Assembly: GCA_019084485.1 (NCBI GenBank)
Contig: JAHRFU010000124.1
Coordinates: 92,706-129,130, forward strand
Length of the DNA stretch: 36,425 nucleotides
Source: Desulforudis sp.
Lineage (GTDB): Bacteria > Bacillota > Desulfotomaculia > Desulfotomaculales > Desulforudaceae
Direction of reading: 5' to 3'
The position numbers were made by a program, and so were the translations under genes. Below are positions 8,867 through 16,958 of the stretch, piece by piece (within the stretch, counting starts at the first letter, position 1; the number at the start of each line of letters is the position of its first letter). The notes beneath the pieces are model-generated. The model ran no database searches and had not been told where the DNA came from. It was given only the letters and a program-made list of their open reading frames with translations.

Positions 8867-8906
8867 GGAGGTCTTGGCTTCCGTCTCCAGCTGCCGTCAG
8901 ACCTCC
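8867..8906. other. Hairpin in the qmoA leader
   Basis: GGAGGTCT and AGACCTCC form an 8-bp stem with a 24-base loop, about 35 bases before the qmoA start. The minus-strand sequence between it and the gene is AT-rich. Its role (promoter region, mRNA stability) is open. Confidence 0.45.
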
Positions 8907-8979
8907 TCAGCATACATTCCTATGGATTCCGGACAGCCTGCGGGCGCATGGCGGTCACAGGCTGTATCAAGATTAAAGT

Positions 8980-9022
8980 AAGCGGGCGGGCGAAATCGAT
9001 TGATTTCGCCCGCGAACCGCTT
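8980..9022. other. Strong hairpin after aprA
   Basis: GCGGGCGAAATC and GATTTCGCCCGC form a perfect 12-bp stem with a 4-base loop; AAGCGG and CCGCTT extend it at the base. It begins ten bases after the aprA stop. The minus strand continues CCGCTTACTTTAATC, with no solid T-run, so partial termination or protection of the aprBA message is more likely than a full stop. It fits APS reductase being made in excess over Qmo. Confidence 0.65.
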
Positions 9023-9032
9023 ATTGTTGGAT

Positions 9033-10904
9033 CTACAGTCTGATGATGGGCTTCTTGAAGACTTCCCAGTTGCCGGTCGCGGCGTCGTACTTACAGTTTA
9101 CGAACACTTCCCAGTTGTCATCAATGGCGGGAGTGTCGCAACGGAAGTAGTAGCCGGGCCAACGGGTCTCTTCCCGGAACAGGACGCTGACCAGGTGAGC
9201 TTCGGCCTGGTAGGTACGGTGATAGTTCTCCCAAACTCTCATGAGTTCGTGGAGGTCTCTCGCCGCCAGCTTGTCGGAGTCTTCCTTCAGAAGCTGGAGG
9301 TACTCCATGCCTTTCTCCAGGAGGGACTTACTGGTCAAGAAGTTGGAGGTGTAACCACCAGCGTACTCGTCCATAAGCTTCTGGAGACGGAACATGTACT
9401 GCCTCGGCAGGATGTAGTTCGGGTTGATTTCGGGAGTCGTGCCGTATCCGCTGAACTCTTCGAAACGAACCATCGGAGCCACGATCTTGGCCGAAAGGGC
9501 TTCGACTTCTGCGGCATCAATGTTCGGGAGTTCGGTGTTCTCAAGGGCGTACTTGCAAGCCGATTTACCGGCGATGCGGCCTTCCGCGTGGGAGCCGGAG
9601 GAGAACTTGTGCGAGGAGGCGCCAGAGGCGTCACCAGCGGCGAACAGACCCTTAACGGTGGTCATATTCGCATAGCCCCAGAAATAGTCGTCCGGAGCAA
9701 GGTCAGCAGCACCGGAAACCCAGGCGCCGGAGGCACCGGAGTGCGAGCCGATGAAGTAAGGCTCAGCAGCAGCGATCTCGGAGGCCTTCTTCTCGGGTTC
9801 GATGTCGCAGGCGGCCCACAGGAGAGCCTGAGCGATCGTCATATCGAGGAAGTCTTCCCAAGCTTCTGCTTCCAGATGCTTCATCTTCTTCTTGAAGGCC
9901 TTCTCGTCGCCTTCGTACTTCTTCGCGAGGTTCTGGATGGCTTCCGCGGTCTGCATGTAGATCGGGCCCTTACCAGCGGAGATGTCCATCATACCGAGCC
10001 AGTTACGCAGGTTGGCAGGGATCGGCTTCACAGCGCCGAAGCGGCCCCACTTCGCCAGTTCGTCTCTGTTGGTGACCATGTATACTTCGCCAGCAGCGTT
10101 AGTCGCAGTGGACTTGAAGAGCAGGAACCAGGCGCCGACCGGGCCGTAAGCATCCTTAAAGCGGACCGGGATGAAGCGGACTTCCTGACAGGTCATTTCC
10201 GCGCCAGCCTTAATGGTAAAGTAAGCGCTGGAACCAGTGGAGAACGGCGGGTACCAGGAACGGCCGAGGCCTTCACCGTTGGAACGGGGACGGAACACGC
10301 CGACGGTACCACCCATCGCGCAGAGGACAGCCTTCGCGCGGAACACATAGATCTTGTTTTCACGGGTGCTGAAGCCGATCGCGCCAGCAATTCTGTCGCC
10401 ATCCATCAGCGGGTCTACGATGAATACACGCTCATAGATGTTGTCTTTGCCGAGGGCGTTCTTTGCGGCTTCTGCGACGATGATCTTGTAAGATTCACCG
10501 TTGATCATGAGCTGCCAGCGGCCGCTCTCACGGAGATATACGCCATCTTCTGATTTCCAGATCGGTAGGCCCCACTTCTCAAATAGGTGCACGCTGGAGT
10601 CAACGTGACGGGCAATGTCGTATACAAGGTCGTCACGGGCGATACCCATAAGGTCGTTGCGGACGTACTCGATGTAGTTCTCGCAGGTGTTCTGGCCTTC
10701 GGCCAGACCGAGGTACAGGTTGATTGCGGAGAGACCCATCGCCACGGCGCCGGAACGATCCATAGCAGCCTTGTCAACGAGAGTTACCTTAAGTCCATGT
10801 TTCTTGGCCCAGTGTGCGGCTTCAACAGCTGCGCCGCAGTTGGCCATACCACCACCGATAAGTAGCACATCAGTAGTGACTTCTACAGTTTCAAAATTCG
10901 GCAT
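9033..10904 (-). CDS. aprA: Adenylylsulfate (APS) reductase, alpha subunit
   Basis: FAD-containing catalytic subunit of dissimilatory APS reductase, 623 residues. It reduces adenosine 5'-phosphosulfate to sulfite and AMP in the cytoplasm. The FAD site is at the N-terminus (VLLIGGGMANCGAAVEAAHW). Stretches that line the active site in known AprA structures are present: GLSAINLYLG (Asn), GRSWYPPFSTGSS (Trp), FIPVRFKDAYGPVGAW (Arg), GSHSGASGAW (His) and INGESYK (Glu). The C-terminal part (TRWPGYYFRCDTPAIDDNWEVFVNCKYD) is likewise typical. ATG has GGAGGTTAAGGTA directly upstream. It lies 21 bases after aprB; the following hairpin and qmoAB-hdrCB complete the block. Confidence 0.98.
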   Translation of the reverse strand: MPNFETVEVTTDVLLIGGGMANCGAAVEAAHWAKKHGLKVTLVDKAAMDRSGAVAMGLSAINLYLGLAEGQNTCENYIEYVRNDLMGIARDDLVYDIARHVDSSVHLFEKWGLPIWKSEDGVYLRESGRWQLMINGESYKIIVAEAAKNALGKDNIYERVFIVDPLMDGDRIAGAIGFSTRENKIYVFRAKAVLCAMGGTVGVFRPRSNGEGLGRSWYPPFSTGSSAYFTIKAGAEMTCQEVRFIPVRFKDAYGPVGAWFLLFKSTATNAAGEVYMVTNRDELAKWGRFGAVKPIPANLRNWLGMMDISAGKGPIYMQTAEAIQNLAKKYEGDEKAFKKKMKHLEAEAWEDFLDMTIAQALLWAACDIEPEKKASEIAAAEPYFIGSHSGASGAWVSGAADLAPDDYFWGYANMTTVKGLFAAGDASGASSHKFSSGSHAEGRIAGKSACKYALENTELPNIDAAEVEALSAKIVAPMVRFEEFSGYGTTPEINPNYILPRQYMFRLQKLMDEYAGGYTSNFLTSKSLLEKGMEYLQLLKEDSDKLAARDLHELMRVWENYHRTYQAEAHLVSVLFREETRWPGYYFRCDTPAIDDNWEVFVNCKYDAATGNWEVFKKPIIRL

Positions 10905-10925
10905 TACCTTAACCTCCTTCGTTAG

Positions 10926-11381
10926 TTATTTAAGTTTCGGGATATCCGCACCAGTGTTCAAGAAGTCGTGCGAAGCGGGCTCGGTGAACAGGTAGGTCGG
11001 GTTGTTGATGTCGTCTACACCTGCGCCAAATCCGCCGTCCGGAGCAGCCGAACCTTCGTCGTTGGTGCGGATGGGGAACTTAAAGCGCTTCAAGACGCCG
11101 TTTCTGAACTTGATGGTCCACATGATGTCCTGGGAGCCACGGAGCGGGACACAGCTGGCGCCCATCGGAACGAAGTCAGCATAGCCTCTAAGGTCAATGG
11201 CCTGCTGCGGGCAAATCTTGGCGCAACATAGGCATTCCCAGCAAGCATCGTATTCCTGGTTATAAGCCTTCATTGCTTCTTTGTCGAGCTTCATCAGATC
11301 GTTTGGACAGATGTACATGCAAGCGGTTTTATCCTGCCCCTTGCAGCCGTCGCACTTTTCCGCGATTACAAATGCCGGCAT
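10926..11381 (-). CDS. aprB: Adenylylsulfate (APS) reductase, beta subunit
   Basis: Iron-sulfur subunit of APS reductase, 151 residues. Two 4Fe-4S motifs are visible: CDGCKGQDKTACMYICPND (about 10-28, with the loop insertion typical of AprB) and CWECLCCAKICPQQA (about 47-61). The C-terminal tail (about 80-151) would wrap around AprA. It conveys electrons, probably from QmoAB, to the FAD of AprA. AGGAGGT lies ten bases before ATG. It is the first gene of the block; the sat (ATP sulfurylase) gene often found upstream in relatives is not here. Confidence 0.97.
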   Translation of the reverse strand: MPAFVIAEKCDGCKGQDKTACMYICPNDLMKLDKEAMKAYNQEYDACWECLCCAKICPQQAIDLRGYADFVPMGASCVPLRGSQDIMWTIKFRNGVLKRFKFPIRTNDEGSAAPDGGFGAGVDDINNPTYLFTEPASHDFLNTGADIPKLK

Positions 11382-12203
11382 TTAGTTAAACCTCCTAATT
11401 TAAGTTTTGTAGCTTGGGAACCACAAAAGAGTCTTCAGCAAAGATCCTCCTGGCATCACTCTGAGCCTGCTTCTACCACTCCCTTTCCACAGATTGATCG
11501 TTGAGTGTCCGTGGACAAGCTCCCCTCCAGTACGACCTCCAGCCGGATCCTCTGATTGAGATCGATATAACAGATACTAAAGGAGGCCCAGACCCTGGGG
11601 GTAGTTCCACTTGACTGGAATAACCACACGGAGCTGTACACAATTGCCCTTCGGCTCCGCAAGATTAACCTGAGAATCACCACTCCTGTCCCGGATGCTG
11701 CTGCAAATCAGTTCAGGTGCGACATCCTCGGGCAAGATTGGGCGTATTCCAAGTTGGAAAACTGTTTCGACGCCGATGTATGCTTTTCCTGCAAAGAATT
11801 CTAAAAAACCAATCATTTCCTGGATAATTCCTTGTCAGGGTTCAGTTACCTACGGCTTTCAGATCAGAATATTGTGAAGTTCTGCACATATCGCGTTATA
11901 CGTAATAAGCCTTTCGGCCGCATGTACGATAGAGTTCAGGAGGTATTCAGCCCTACCTTGGGAATTTGAACGTAAATCGATAGCGGGTTAATTAGCTAGA
12001 CTATAACATAAGTTTCCGGGAGTGACAAGCCTTTAAGGGATAAAGCCGCGGGCACTCTCCCCGCTCCCGGACCGCCTAGCGATTCCCCAAACAATCTCAT
12101 TCTATGTATGTAAACGAGGGGCTGCAACAACCGTTATCATCCGAGCCTGAACCACTATTGCAAAATTAATCACATATTCTGTACTGCAAATTCTTTCCCG
12201 TGA
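11382..12203. other. Long non-coding stretch upstream of aprB
   Basis: About 820 bases without a well-supported gene. It must contain the aprB promoter, which I could not place. Minus-strand ORFs of 79 and 75 residues (11577-11816, 11456-11683) overlap in different frames and read like the remains of one protein (VNLAEPKGNCVQLRVVIPV in one frame, then RIRLEVVLEGSLSTD in the other). They lack ribosome binding sites and match no family I recognise; they could be a decayed gene. Confidence 0.45.
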
Positions 12204-12209
12204 TATAAT
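12182..12209 (+). promoter_or_regulatory. Probable promoter of the ylbF-like gene
   Basis: TATAAT at 12204-12209 is a consensus -10 box, 60 bases before the gene. The -35 region (TACTGC, spacing 16) is poor. Confidence 0.45.
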
Positions 12210-12270
12210 ACTACTGTTCAATAAGCAAATTTTTGGCAACCATTTTTACCGTGAACAGGAGGTATGATCA

Positions 12271-12609
12271 TTGTCTCAGGAAGTAATGACCAAGGCTGCT
12301 GAGTTAGGCCGCGCCATCAGCGAATCACCCGAGTCGCAACTCGTAAGAGAACGTCAAGGCAAAATGTTTGATAACACCGAGGCTTTGGAAATGCTCAAAA
12401 CCTTTCAGGTAATGCAAAACCAGTGCCGGATCAAGCAGGAGAAGGGTGAGGAAGTCACCCAGGACGAGGCCAAGGCTTTGGAAGCGATGGAGCTGAAGAT
12501 GCAGGAACACCGTCTCATCCGTGAGTTCTTTGAAGCTCAGAACGCGCTGCAGGAAATGCTGAAGAAGGCGATGCAGATCGTGGTTCGCTACGACAAGGAA
12601 ACGCAGTAG
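12271..12609 (+). CDS. YlbF/YmcA family protein
   Basis: A 112-residue, almost wholly alpha-helical, charged protein of the YlbF/YmcA family (Com_YlbF, formerly DUF964). Helical segments read AAELGRAISESPES, LKTFQVMQNQC and HRLIREFFEAQNALQEML. In Bacillus, YlbF, YmcA and YaaT form a complex that works with RNase Y and affects competence and sporulation; that role here is by family only. The start is TTG, eight bases after AGGAGG; the ATG just upstream is in another frame. A bidirectional hairpin follows. Nothing in the neighbourhood (two APS reductase-like clusters) explains its position. Confidence 0.85.
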   Translation: MSQEVMTKAAELGRAISESPESQLVRERQGKMFDNTEALEMLKTFQVMQNQCRIKQEKGEEVTQDEAKALEAMELKMQEHRLIREFFEAQNALQEMLKKAMQIVVRYDKETQ

Positions 12610-12652
12610 TCAGGCGTCAGGAGACGGGGGTCGGGGGTCGGAACATGAAGAA

Positions 12653-12677
12653 GGGATTGGCTATAATAGCCAATCCC
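12653..12677. terminator. Bidirectional hairpin between convergent genes
   Basis: GGGATTGGCTA-TAA-TAGCCAATCCC is a perfect 11-bp stem between the ylbF-like gene (plus) and the aprB-like gene (minus). T-rich sequence on both sides is short, but the position fits a shared terminator. Confidence 0.7.
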
Positions 12678-12700
12678 TGAACATTTCCAAATTACACCCT

Positions 12701-13042
12701 CTATTCTTCTTCGTCCTCGTCCCCGGCCAACGTCTTCATTACGAAACGCTCCACGTTCCCGTGACAGTCGATCAGCGTCCAGGTCACACTGTGTGTCCCA
12801 ACCAGCGGGATTAACTTCCCGGGAAAGAACGCGCTTTGGTACTGTAACCGGGTCTGGATCGCCTGTCGCGGACAGGACTTCGTGCAGTTCATGCAGTCCC
12901 AGCAGTCCCCTACATTGCGGCACACGGCCTTATTTACGGACTGGTCGAGCATCATCAGGTCACCGGGACAAACCTGTTCGCACAAGGGTTCTGGCTCACC
13001 CTGACACCCGTCACATTTCTCCGGAATGACCATAGGCGGCAT
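12701..13042 (-). CDS. AprB-like ferredoxin, paralogue of APS reductase beta
   Basis: A 113-residue iron-sulfur protein that resembles AprB through the cluster region: IPEKCDGCQGEPEPLCEQVCPGD, then CWDCMNCTKSCPRQAI, followed by a shortened tail (FFPGKLIPLVGTHSVTW). AprB at 10926 is 151 residues, so about 40 tail residues, the part that clasps AprA, are missing. The C-terminus is strongly acidic (AGDEDEEE). It follows the AprA-like gene at 13248, so the two probably form an oxidoreductase. The start ATG (MPPMVIPEK) lies behind a run of nine G. Substrate unknown; it may be an APS reductase isoform or a different enzyme of this fold. Confidence 0.85.
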   Translation of the reverse strand: MPPMVIPEKCDGCQGEPEPLCEQVCPGDLMMLDQSVNKAVCRNVGDCWDCMNCTKSCPRQAIQTRLQYQSAFFPGKLIPLVGTHSVTWTLIDCHGNVERFVMKTLAGDEDEEE

Positions 13043-13050
13043 TGAATCGT

Positions 13051-13059
13051 CCCCCCCCC
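13051..13059 (-). promoter_or_regulatory. Nine-G tract as ribosome binding site of the aprB-like gene
   Basis: The minus strand reads AAAGGGGGGGGGACGATTCA before the start codon. The G9 run stands where AGGAGG would normally be, eight bases from the ATG. Confidence 0.6.
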
Positions 13060-13247
13060 TTTGTTCATGACCGCTGCGCCCTCTTTTGAGGGTTGATAAA
13101 CTTCGCCTAGCAAAAAGGAAGTCGGATGCCGGAAGTCAGACTTGATGAAATCAACCGGGCTTCGCCTTCCTCGCTATGCTCGTTTCTGAACCCCCGACGA
13201 GGGCACAGCGGTCTATGTACACTTATACGCACTCTGTACTCTGTCGA

Positions 13248-15023
13248 TCAGATTGATTCCTTGTTCCGGTCGCCCGGCACGATCTGCACATACGGTTCCT
13301 TCTCGAAGTGGAACTCATCCGTTTCGGGATCCCAGACCGAGGTGATGAAACAGTCGAAGTTCTCGTTGTCCACGTTCGGATAATCTGTCCGGTTCACGTA
13401 ACCGGGGTAACGGGTCTCCTTACGGTAGTCGATATGCTCAATAACCAAATGGCAGACGTCCAGGCGGTTAATTACATCCCAGGCGAGCTGCAGGTCGTGA
13501 AGATCCTTGGTCACCAGGTATTTCAGCTGGTCGTGGCGCATCCGGTTGATCAACTTGCGCGCCAGGGTCAGGTACGATTCGCTGACGTGGAACCAGTGGG
13601 AACGACCCCCGCAATACTCCTCCATGATATACTGCATCCGCCATTCCATCTCTTCCGGGGTGACTCCCTCGATCGGTTTCCCGTTGGTGTAGAAAGTGCA
13701 CTTCTGGTACCGGTCGAGCGGTTCGAAGGTGTGCGCTTCCAGACGATCCAGGTCGTCCGGATTGATCTCCAGATACTGTGGATCGACCCGTTCGATGTAA
13801 TAAAGCATAGACCGTGCCGCCAGGCGTCCGCAGGCCCACGTTCCGGAAATGAAGCGTGAAGGCGCGGCACCCAAAGCATCCCCTGAGACAAAGAGCCGTT
13901 CAAGGGTAGTCATCCGGGAAGTGCCGATCGTCCAGGCCCCGGATAATCCGGCGTGGGAACCGACCAGTGACGGATCGGCGGCGTCGATTTCGATCGGATC
14001 CATTGAGGGGTTAATGTCATTGCAGCCCCAGTACAAAACCAGGGCCGGGGACATGTCGAGATACTGCCCCTTTAGACCGGCTACGCGCTCCGGATCGCCC
14101 CGCCTCGTATCCATCATTATGGGACCGCGGTGATTGAGGGTTTCCTGGCATAAGGCCCAGGCCCGGGTCGGTGTAGGCGCGGTGTGACCGCCCAATTTCA
14201 CATATTCCGGCCGCTCATGCATGAACGCCTCGCCCAGGGCGTTAATCATCGGTGCCCCCATACCGATGGCCAGAGTCCCGGTCGGACTGTAAGTATCCTT
14301 GGTGCGAACGGGAACCAGACGGTGGTCAAAGCCGACCATTTTTACCCCGACCCGTTTACACATCGCATAGGCTCCGCCGGCATTAAACGGGAAGTACCAG
14401 ATGCGGTGATGCGCATCGTCGTGCCCGCGCGGTCTCCAGAGGCCGGCACATCCGCCTGCGGCCAGCAAAACGGCTTTGCCCCTAGCAATGTAGAACTTAC
14501 CGTCACGGACGCCGAAGCCCACACAGCCGGCCACCTTACCGTCAATATTCATAAGCTCGGTTACGTACACCCGGTTGTAAATCTCGGCTCCGGCCTGAAT
14601 CGCCATGCTTGCGGTTATCGGCTTCAATAGAGAGCCGTTGATTTCGACATTCCACTTGCCGCGGTTAAGGTAGCGGCCGTTCGGTTTCTTCTTGATGGGG
14701 AGGCCTTCGGCTTCCAAAAGAGCCACCGTTTCGTTGACCACTTCCGCCACGCTCAAGATGATGTCCTCACGAATCGGTGCTCCGCACATGTCGTACCTGG
14801 TGTAAGACACGTAATCCTCAGGCGTACCTTGGTTAATGTACATGTTAAGTGCGTTCATGCCGGCGGACAGGCAACCGCTGTTGCGGATGAAGGCCTTTTC
14901 AAGGATGACGATTTTCAGATCTTCGCCGCCTCGCTGTCTTGCCTCCCAGGCTGCCAGGCAGCCCGCCGTGCCGCCTCCGATGATTAGCAAGTCGGCATCA
15001 ATGTATACCCTTTCCCTGACCAC
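13248..15023 (-). CDS. AprA-like flavoprotein (fumarate reductase/APS reductase family)
   Basis: A 591-residue FAD protein of the succinate dehydrogenase/fumarate reductase/AprA group. The FAD fold is at residues 8-30 (DADLLIIGGGTAGCLAAWEA). Several stretches parallel AprA: GMNALNMYINQG, RIWYFPFNAGG, LVPVRTKDTYSPTG and LVGSHAGLSGAW, so the Asn, Trp, Arg and His positions of the AprA pocket appear kept. The AprA segment INGESYK reads INGSLLK here, losing the Glu. The C-terminus (ETRYPGYVNRTDYPNVD) also matches AprA. The gene starts at GTG 15023 behind nine G. It precedes the AprB-like ferredoxin gene by 205 bases. Best reading: a paralogous, AprA-type oxidoreductase whose substrate is unknown. 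Confidence 0.85.
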   Translation of the reverse strand: MVRERVYIDADLLIIGGGTAGCLAAWEARQRGGEDLKIVILEKAFIRNSGCLSAGMNALNMYINQGTPEDYVSYTRYDMCGAPIREDIILSVAEVVNETVALLEAEGLPIKKKPNGRYLNRGKWNVEINGSLLKPITASMAIQAGAEIYNRVYVTELMNIDGKVAGCVGFGVRDGKFYIARGKAVLLAAGGCAGLWRPRGHDDAHHRIWYFPFNAGGAYAMCKRVGVKMVGFDHRLVPVRTKDTYSPTGTLAIGMGAPMINALGEAFMHERPEYVKLGGHTAPTPTRAWALCQETLNHRGPIMMDTRRGDPERVAGLKGQYLDMSPALVLYWGCNDINPSMDPIEIDAADPSLVGSHAGLSGAWTIGTSRMTTLERLFVSGDALGAAPSRFISGTWACGRLAARSMLYYIERVDPQYLEINPDDLDRLEAHTFEPLDRYQKCTFYTNGKPIEGVTPEEMEWRMQYIMEEYCGGRSHWFHVSESYLTLARKLINRMRHDQLKYLVTKDLHDLQLAWDVINRLDVCHLVIEHIDYRKETRYPGYVNRTDYPNVDNENFDCFITSVWDPETDEFHFEKEPYVQIVPGDRNKESI

Positions 15024-15029
15024 GCTGCT

Positions 15030-15038
15030 CCCCCCCCC
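15030..15038 (-). promoter_or_regulatory. Nine-G tract as ribosome binding site of the aprA-like gene
   Basis: A G9 run ending in AG (GGGGGGGGGAGCAGC) precedes the GTG start by six bases. It mirrors the G9 run before the partner gene at 13051. Confidence 0.6.
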
Positions 15039-15149
15039 GTCGCATATTTACAAAGCCGGATCAGGCTTGACCCCAGGAACACCGAATTTCGTCGTGTCTT
15101 CTGTTAATAGAGAATTCAACAAGGATCCTTTGATTCCTGCAAAATGAGA

Positions 15150-15236
15150 GGTGGGAAGTGAGAAGTTGGAGGTGTGAAATGGAACGGGGATAGCGATCTG
15201 AGATGTGGAATGTGAGAAGTTGGTGAGAAGGGTGTT
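15150..15236. repeat. Degenerate GTGAGAAGTTGG repeats in an intergenic gap
   Basis: The 242-base gap between lgt and the aprA-like gene holds two exact GTGAGAAGTTGG units (15158-15169 and 15212-15223), each inside a longer, looser match (GAGGTGGGAAGTGAGAAG and GAGATGTGGAATGTGAGAAG). I see no gene. The minus strand upstream of 15023 must hold the promoter of the aprA-like gene. Confidence 0.55.
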
Positions 15237-15265
15237 GAAAACAAAACTTGCTGCTTCTTGGCTGC

Positions 15266-16015
15266 CTACCCGCGGGGAAGGCGTGTTTTCATCATCCACA
15301 GAACCAGCAGGGAGACAAGAACCACGGCCAGGCTGAAGGCTTGACCGGTAGTAAGACCGGCCAGTCCGGTTTCGGGAGAAACACGCCAGAAGTCGATTAC
15401 AAAACGGTAGGCACCGTACAGGACGAGGTACAGCATCATCAGGTAGCCGTCAAAGGGTTTACGCTTCCGGCTCAACCAGAGCACCACAAAGATTAAGATC
15501 CCGAAGCCGGCTGAGTAAAGTTGCGTGGGATGACGCAGGACGTGGTCAAAGGGAACGCTGACACCCCACCAGCCGGTGGTGACCTGACCGTGGCAGCAGC
15601 CGTTTAGGAAACAGCCGATCCGCCCAAAGGGGTATCCGGCGGCCACCCCCAAAGCGAGGAGATCACCGAGGTGGGTCAACCGGATCCGCTTACGCTTGGC
15701 GTACCAGGCCGCCACGACCAGGCACAGCGCCAAGGCGCCAAAAAAGGAGAGCCCACCCTCCCAGACATGAAAAACAGCCAGCGGGGCAGCCACAAAGTCG
15801 GCCCAGGTCCACTCCAGTAATATGTAGGCCAGACGGCTCCCAACCACTCCGGCGACAGACATATAGAGCGCCAGATCCAGGATCGTGTCGACATCGTAGC
15901 CCAGCCTTTTCCCTTCACGGAGCACCACCGCCGTCCCAGCGATAATGCCCATGGCGGCCATAAAGCCGTAAGCCGTTACCGGGAAAGGGCCGACATAAAA
16001 CAGTATCGGATGCAA
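15266..16015 (-). CDS. lgt: Prolipoprotein diacylglyceryl transferase
   Basis: Integral membrane enzyme that adds diacylglycerol from phosphatidylglycerol to the lipobox cysteine of prolipoproteins. The 249-residue protein has about seven hydrophobic segments and the Lgt signature GRIGCFLNGCCHG near 137, with HPTQLYSA near 174 and the N-terminal FYVGPFPVTAYGFM. The start is TTG at 16015, three bases after the mogA stop, so it belongs to the same transcript as the molybdenum genes. A possible link is that TupA, the tungstate receptor of the same run, is a lipoprotein. Confidence 0.95.
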   Translation of the reverse strand: MHPILFYVGPFPVTAYGFMAAMGIIAGTAVVLREGKRLGYDVDTILDLALYMSVAGVVGSRLAYILLEWTWADFVAAPLAVFHVWEGGLSFFGALALCLVVAAWYAKRKRIRLTHLGDLLALGVAAGYPFGRIGCFLNGCCHGQVTTGWWGVSVPFDHVLRHPTQLYSAGFGILIFVVLWLSRKRKPFDGYLMMLYLVLYGAYRFVIDFWRVSPETGLAGLTTGQAFSLAVVLVSLLVLWMMKTRLPRG

Positions 16016-16018
16016 GTT

Positions 16019-16522
16019 CTAGCTTTCCACCTTAACCGGTTGCGCGCACTCGCCGGTACGCCCGGTGAGGATTTCCAGACCGTGGGGCAGGATCGGCAGG
16101 ATCACTTCCAGGCACTCCCTGGCCCCCTTGGGACTGCCCGGCAGGTTTACGATCAGGGTCCGCTTGCGGATGCCAGCCACCGCTCGGCTCAGGAAGGCCC
16201 TTGAGGTAATCTTGCTGCTCTCCAGCCGCATGGCCTCGGCCAGTCCCGGCACCTGGCGTTCCATGACTGCCAATGTCGCCTCCGGGGTGTTGTCCCGGGC
16301 GGCAAAGCCGGTACCGCCGGTAGTCAAAATCAGTTCGACCTGCTGGTCGCACAGACCGACCAGGGTCTCGATAATCACTTCAATGTCGTCCGGAACCAAC
16401 TCCGTAGCCGCGACCTCCCAGCCCTGCTCGCGCACCACCTTGGTCAGAACCGCTCCGGCCGCATCTTCCCTTTCGCCCCGTGACCCCTTATCACTGACGG
16501 TGACGATCGCTACCTTAAACAT
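16019..16522 (-). CDS. mogA: Molybdenum cofactor biosynthesis protein MogA/MoaB
   Basis: A 167-residue MogA/MoaB protein, which adenylylates molybdopterin before metal insertion by MoeA. Characteristic stretches are [37 protein letters not shown] (the nucleotide/pterin-binding loop) and [19 protein letters not shown]. The start overlaps the upstream MOSC gene by 8 bases and lgt follows at once. MogA and MoaB are hard to tell apart by sequence alone. Confidence 0.93.
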   Translation of the reverse strand: MFKVAIVTVSDKGSRGEREDAAGAVLTKVVREQGWEVAATELVPDDIEVIIETLVGLCDQQVELILTTGGTGFAARDNTPEATLAVMERQVPGLAEAMRLESSKITSRAFLSRAVAGIRKRTLIVNLPGSPKGARECLEVILPILPHGLEILTGRTGECAQPVKVES

Positions 16523-16958
16523 CTTTCACGACCTCAATAGCGTCCCCGACTTTGATCGTACCGTCCTGGAGCACCTTTATGAAGATCCCCTCCCGGGGCA
16601 TGATACAGTCGCCGACCTCTTTGAATACGGCGCAGCCCACGTGACACTTCTTACCGATCTGGGACACTTCCCCGACGACTTCGCCTCCGATCGCCAGTTT
16701 GGTTCCGACCGGCAGCGTGTGCAGTTCCAGACCCTCGGTGGTCAGGTTTTCCGCGAAGTCACCGGGTCCCACTTTGAGGCCCTTGCCGCGCATCCGTTCG
16801 ATGCTTTCCATGGCCAGCAGGCTGACCTGCCTGTGCCAGGGACCGGCGTGCGCATCGCCAACCATTCCGTGTTCGGTTTGAAACACTGCTTCGCCTACAT
16901 TTTCCTTGCGAACACCTTTGGTCTCACTCGTGCAGACGGCTAGAACACGTCCTGCCAC
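16515..16958 (-). CDS. MOSC domain protein
   Basis: A 147-residue stand-alone MOSC (molybdenum cofactor sulfurase C-terminal) domain. Seen: [67 protein letters not shown] and [12 protein letters not shown]. Such small proteins are found in molybdenum cofactor operons and are thought to bind or modify the cofactor or its sulfido ligand. The single Cys in [10 protein letters not shown] is where MOSC proteins carry their conserved cysteine. It starts with GTG behind a run of eight G and overlaps moaC by 19 bases and mogA by 8. Confidence 0.92.
   Translation of the reverse strand: MAGRVLAVCTSETKGVRKENVGEAVFQTEHGMVGDAHAGPWHRQVSLLAMESIERMRGKGLKVGPGDFAENLTTEGLELHTLPVGTKLAIGGEVVGEVSQIGKKCHVGCAVFKEVGDCIMPREGIFIKVLQDGTIKVGDAIEVVKDV

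Noticed and set aside
9000-10553. 517-residue plus-strand ORF
   Set aside because: Exactly antisense to aprA; composition is that of a shadow frame in GC-rich DNA and no family is recognisable.
11456-11816. A gene upstream of aprB on the minus strand
   Set aside because: Two overlapping short frames without ribosome binding sites; at most the remains of a gene, so listed only as a non-coding stretch.
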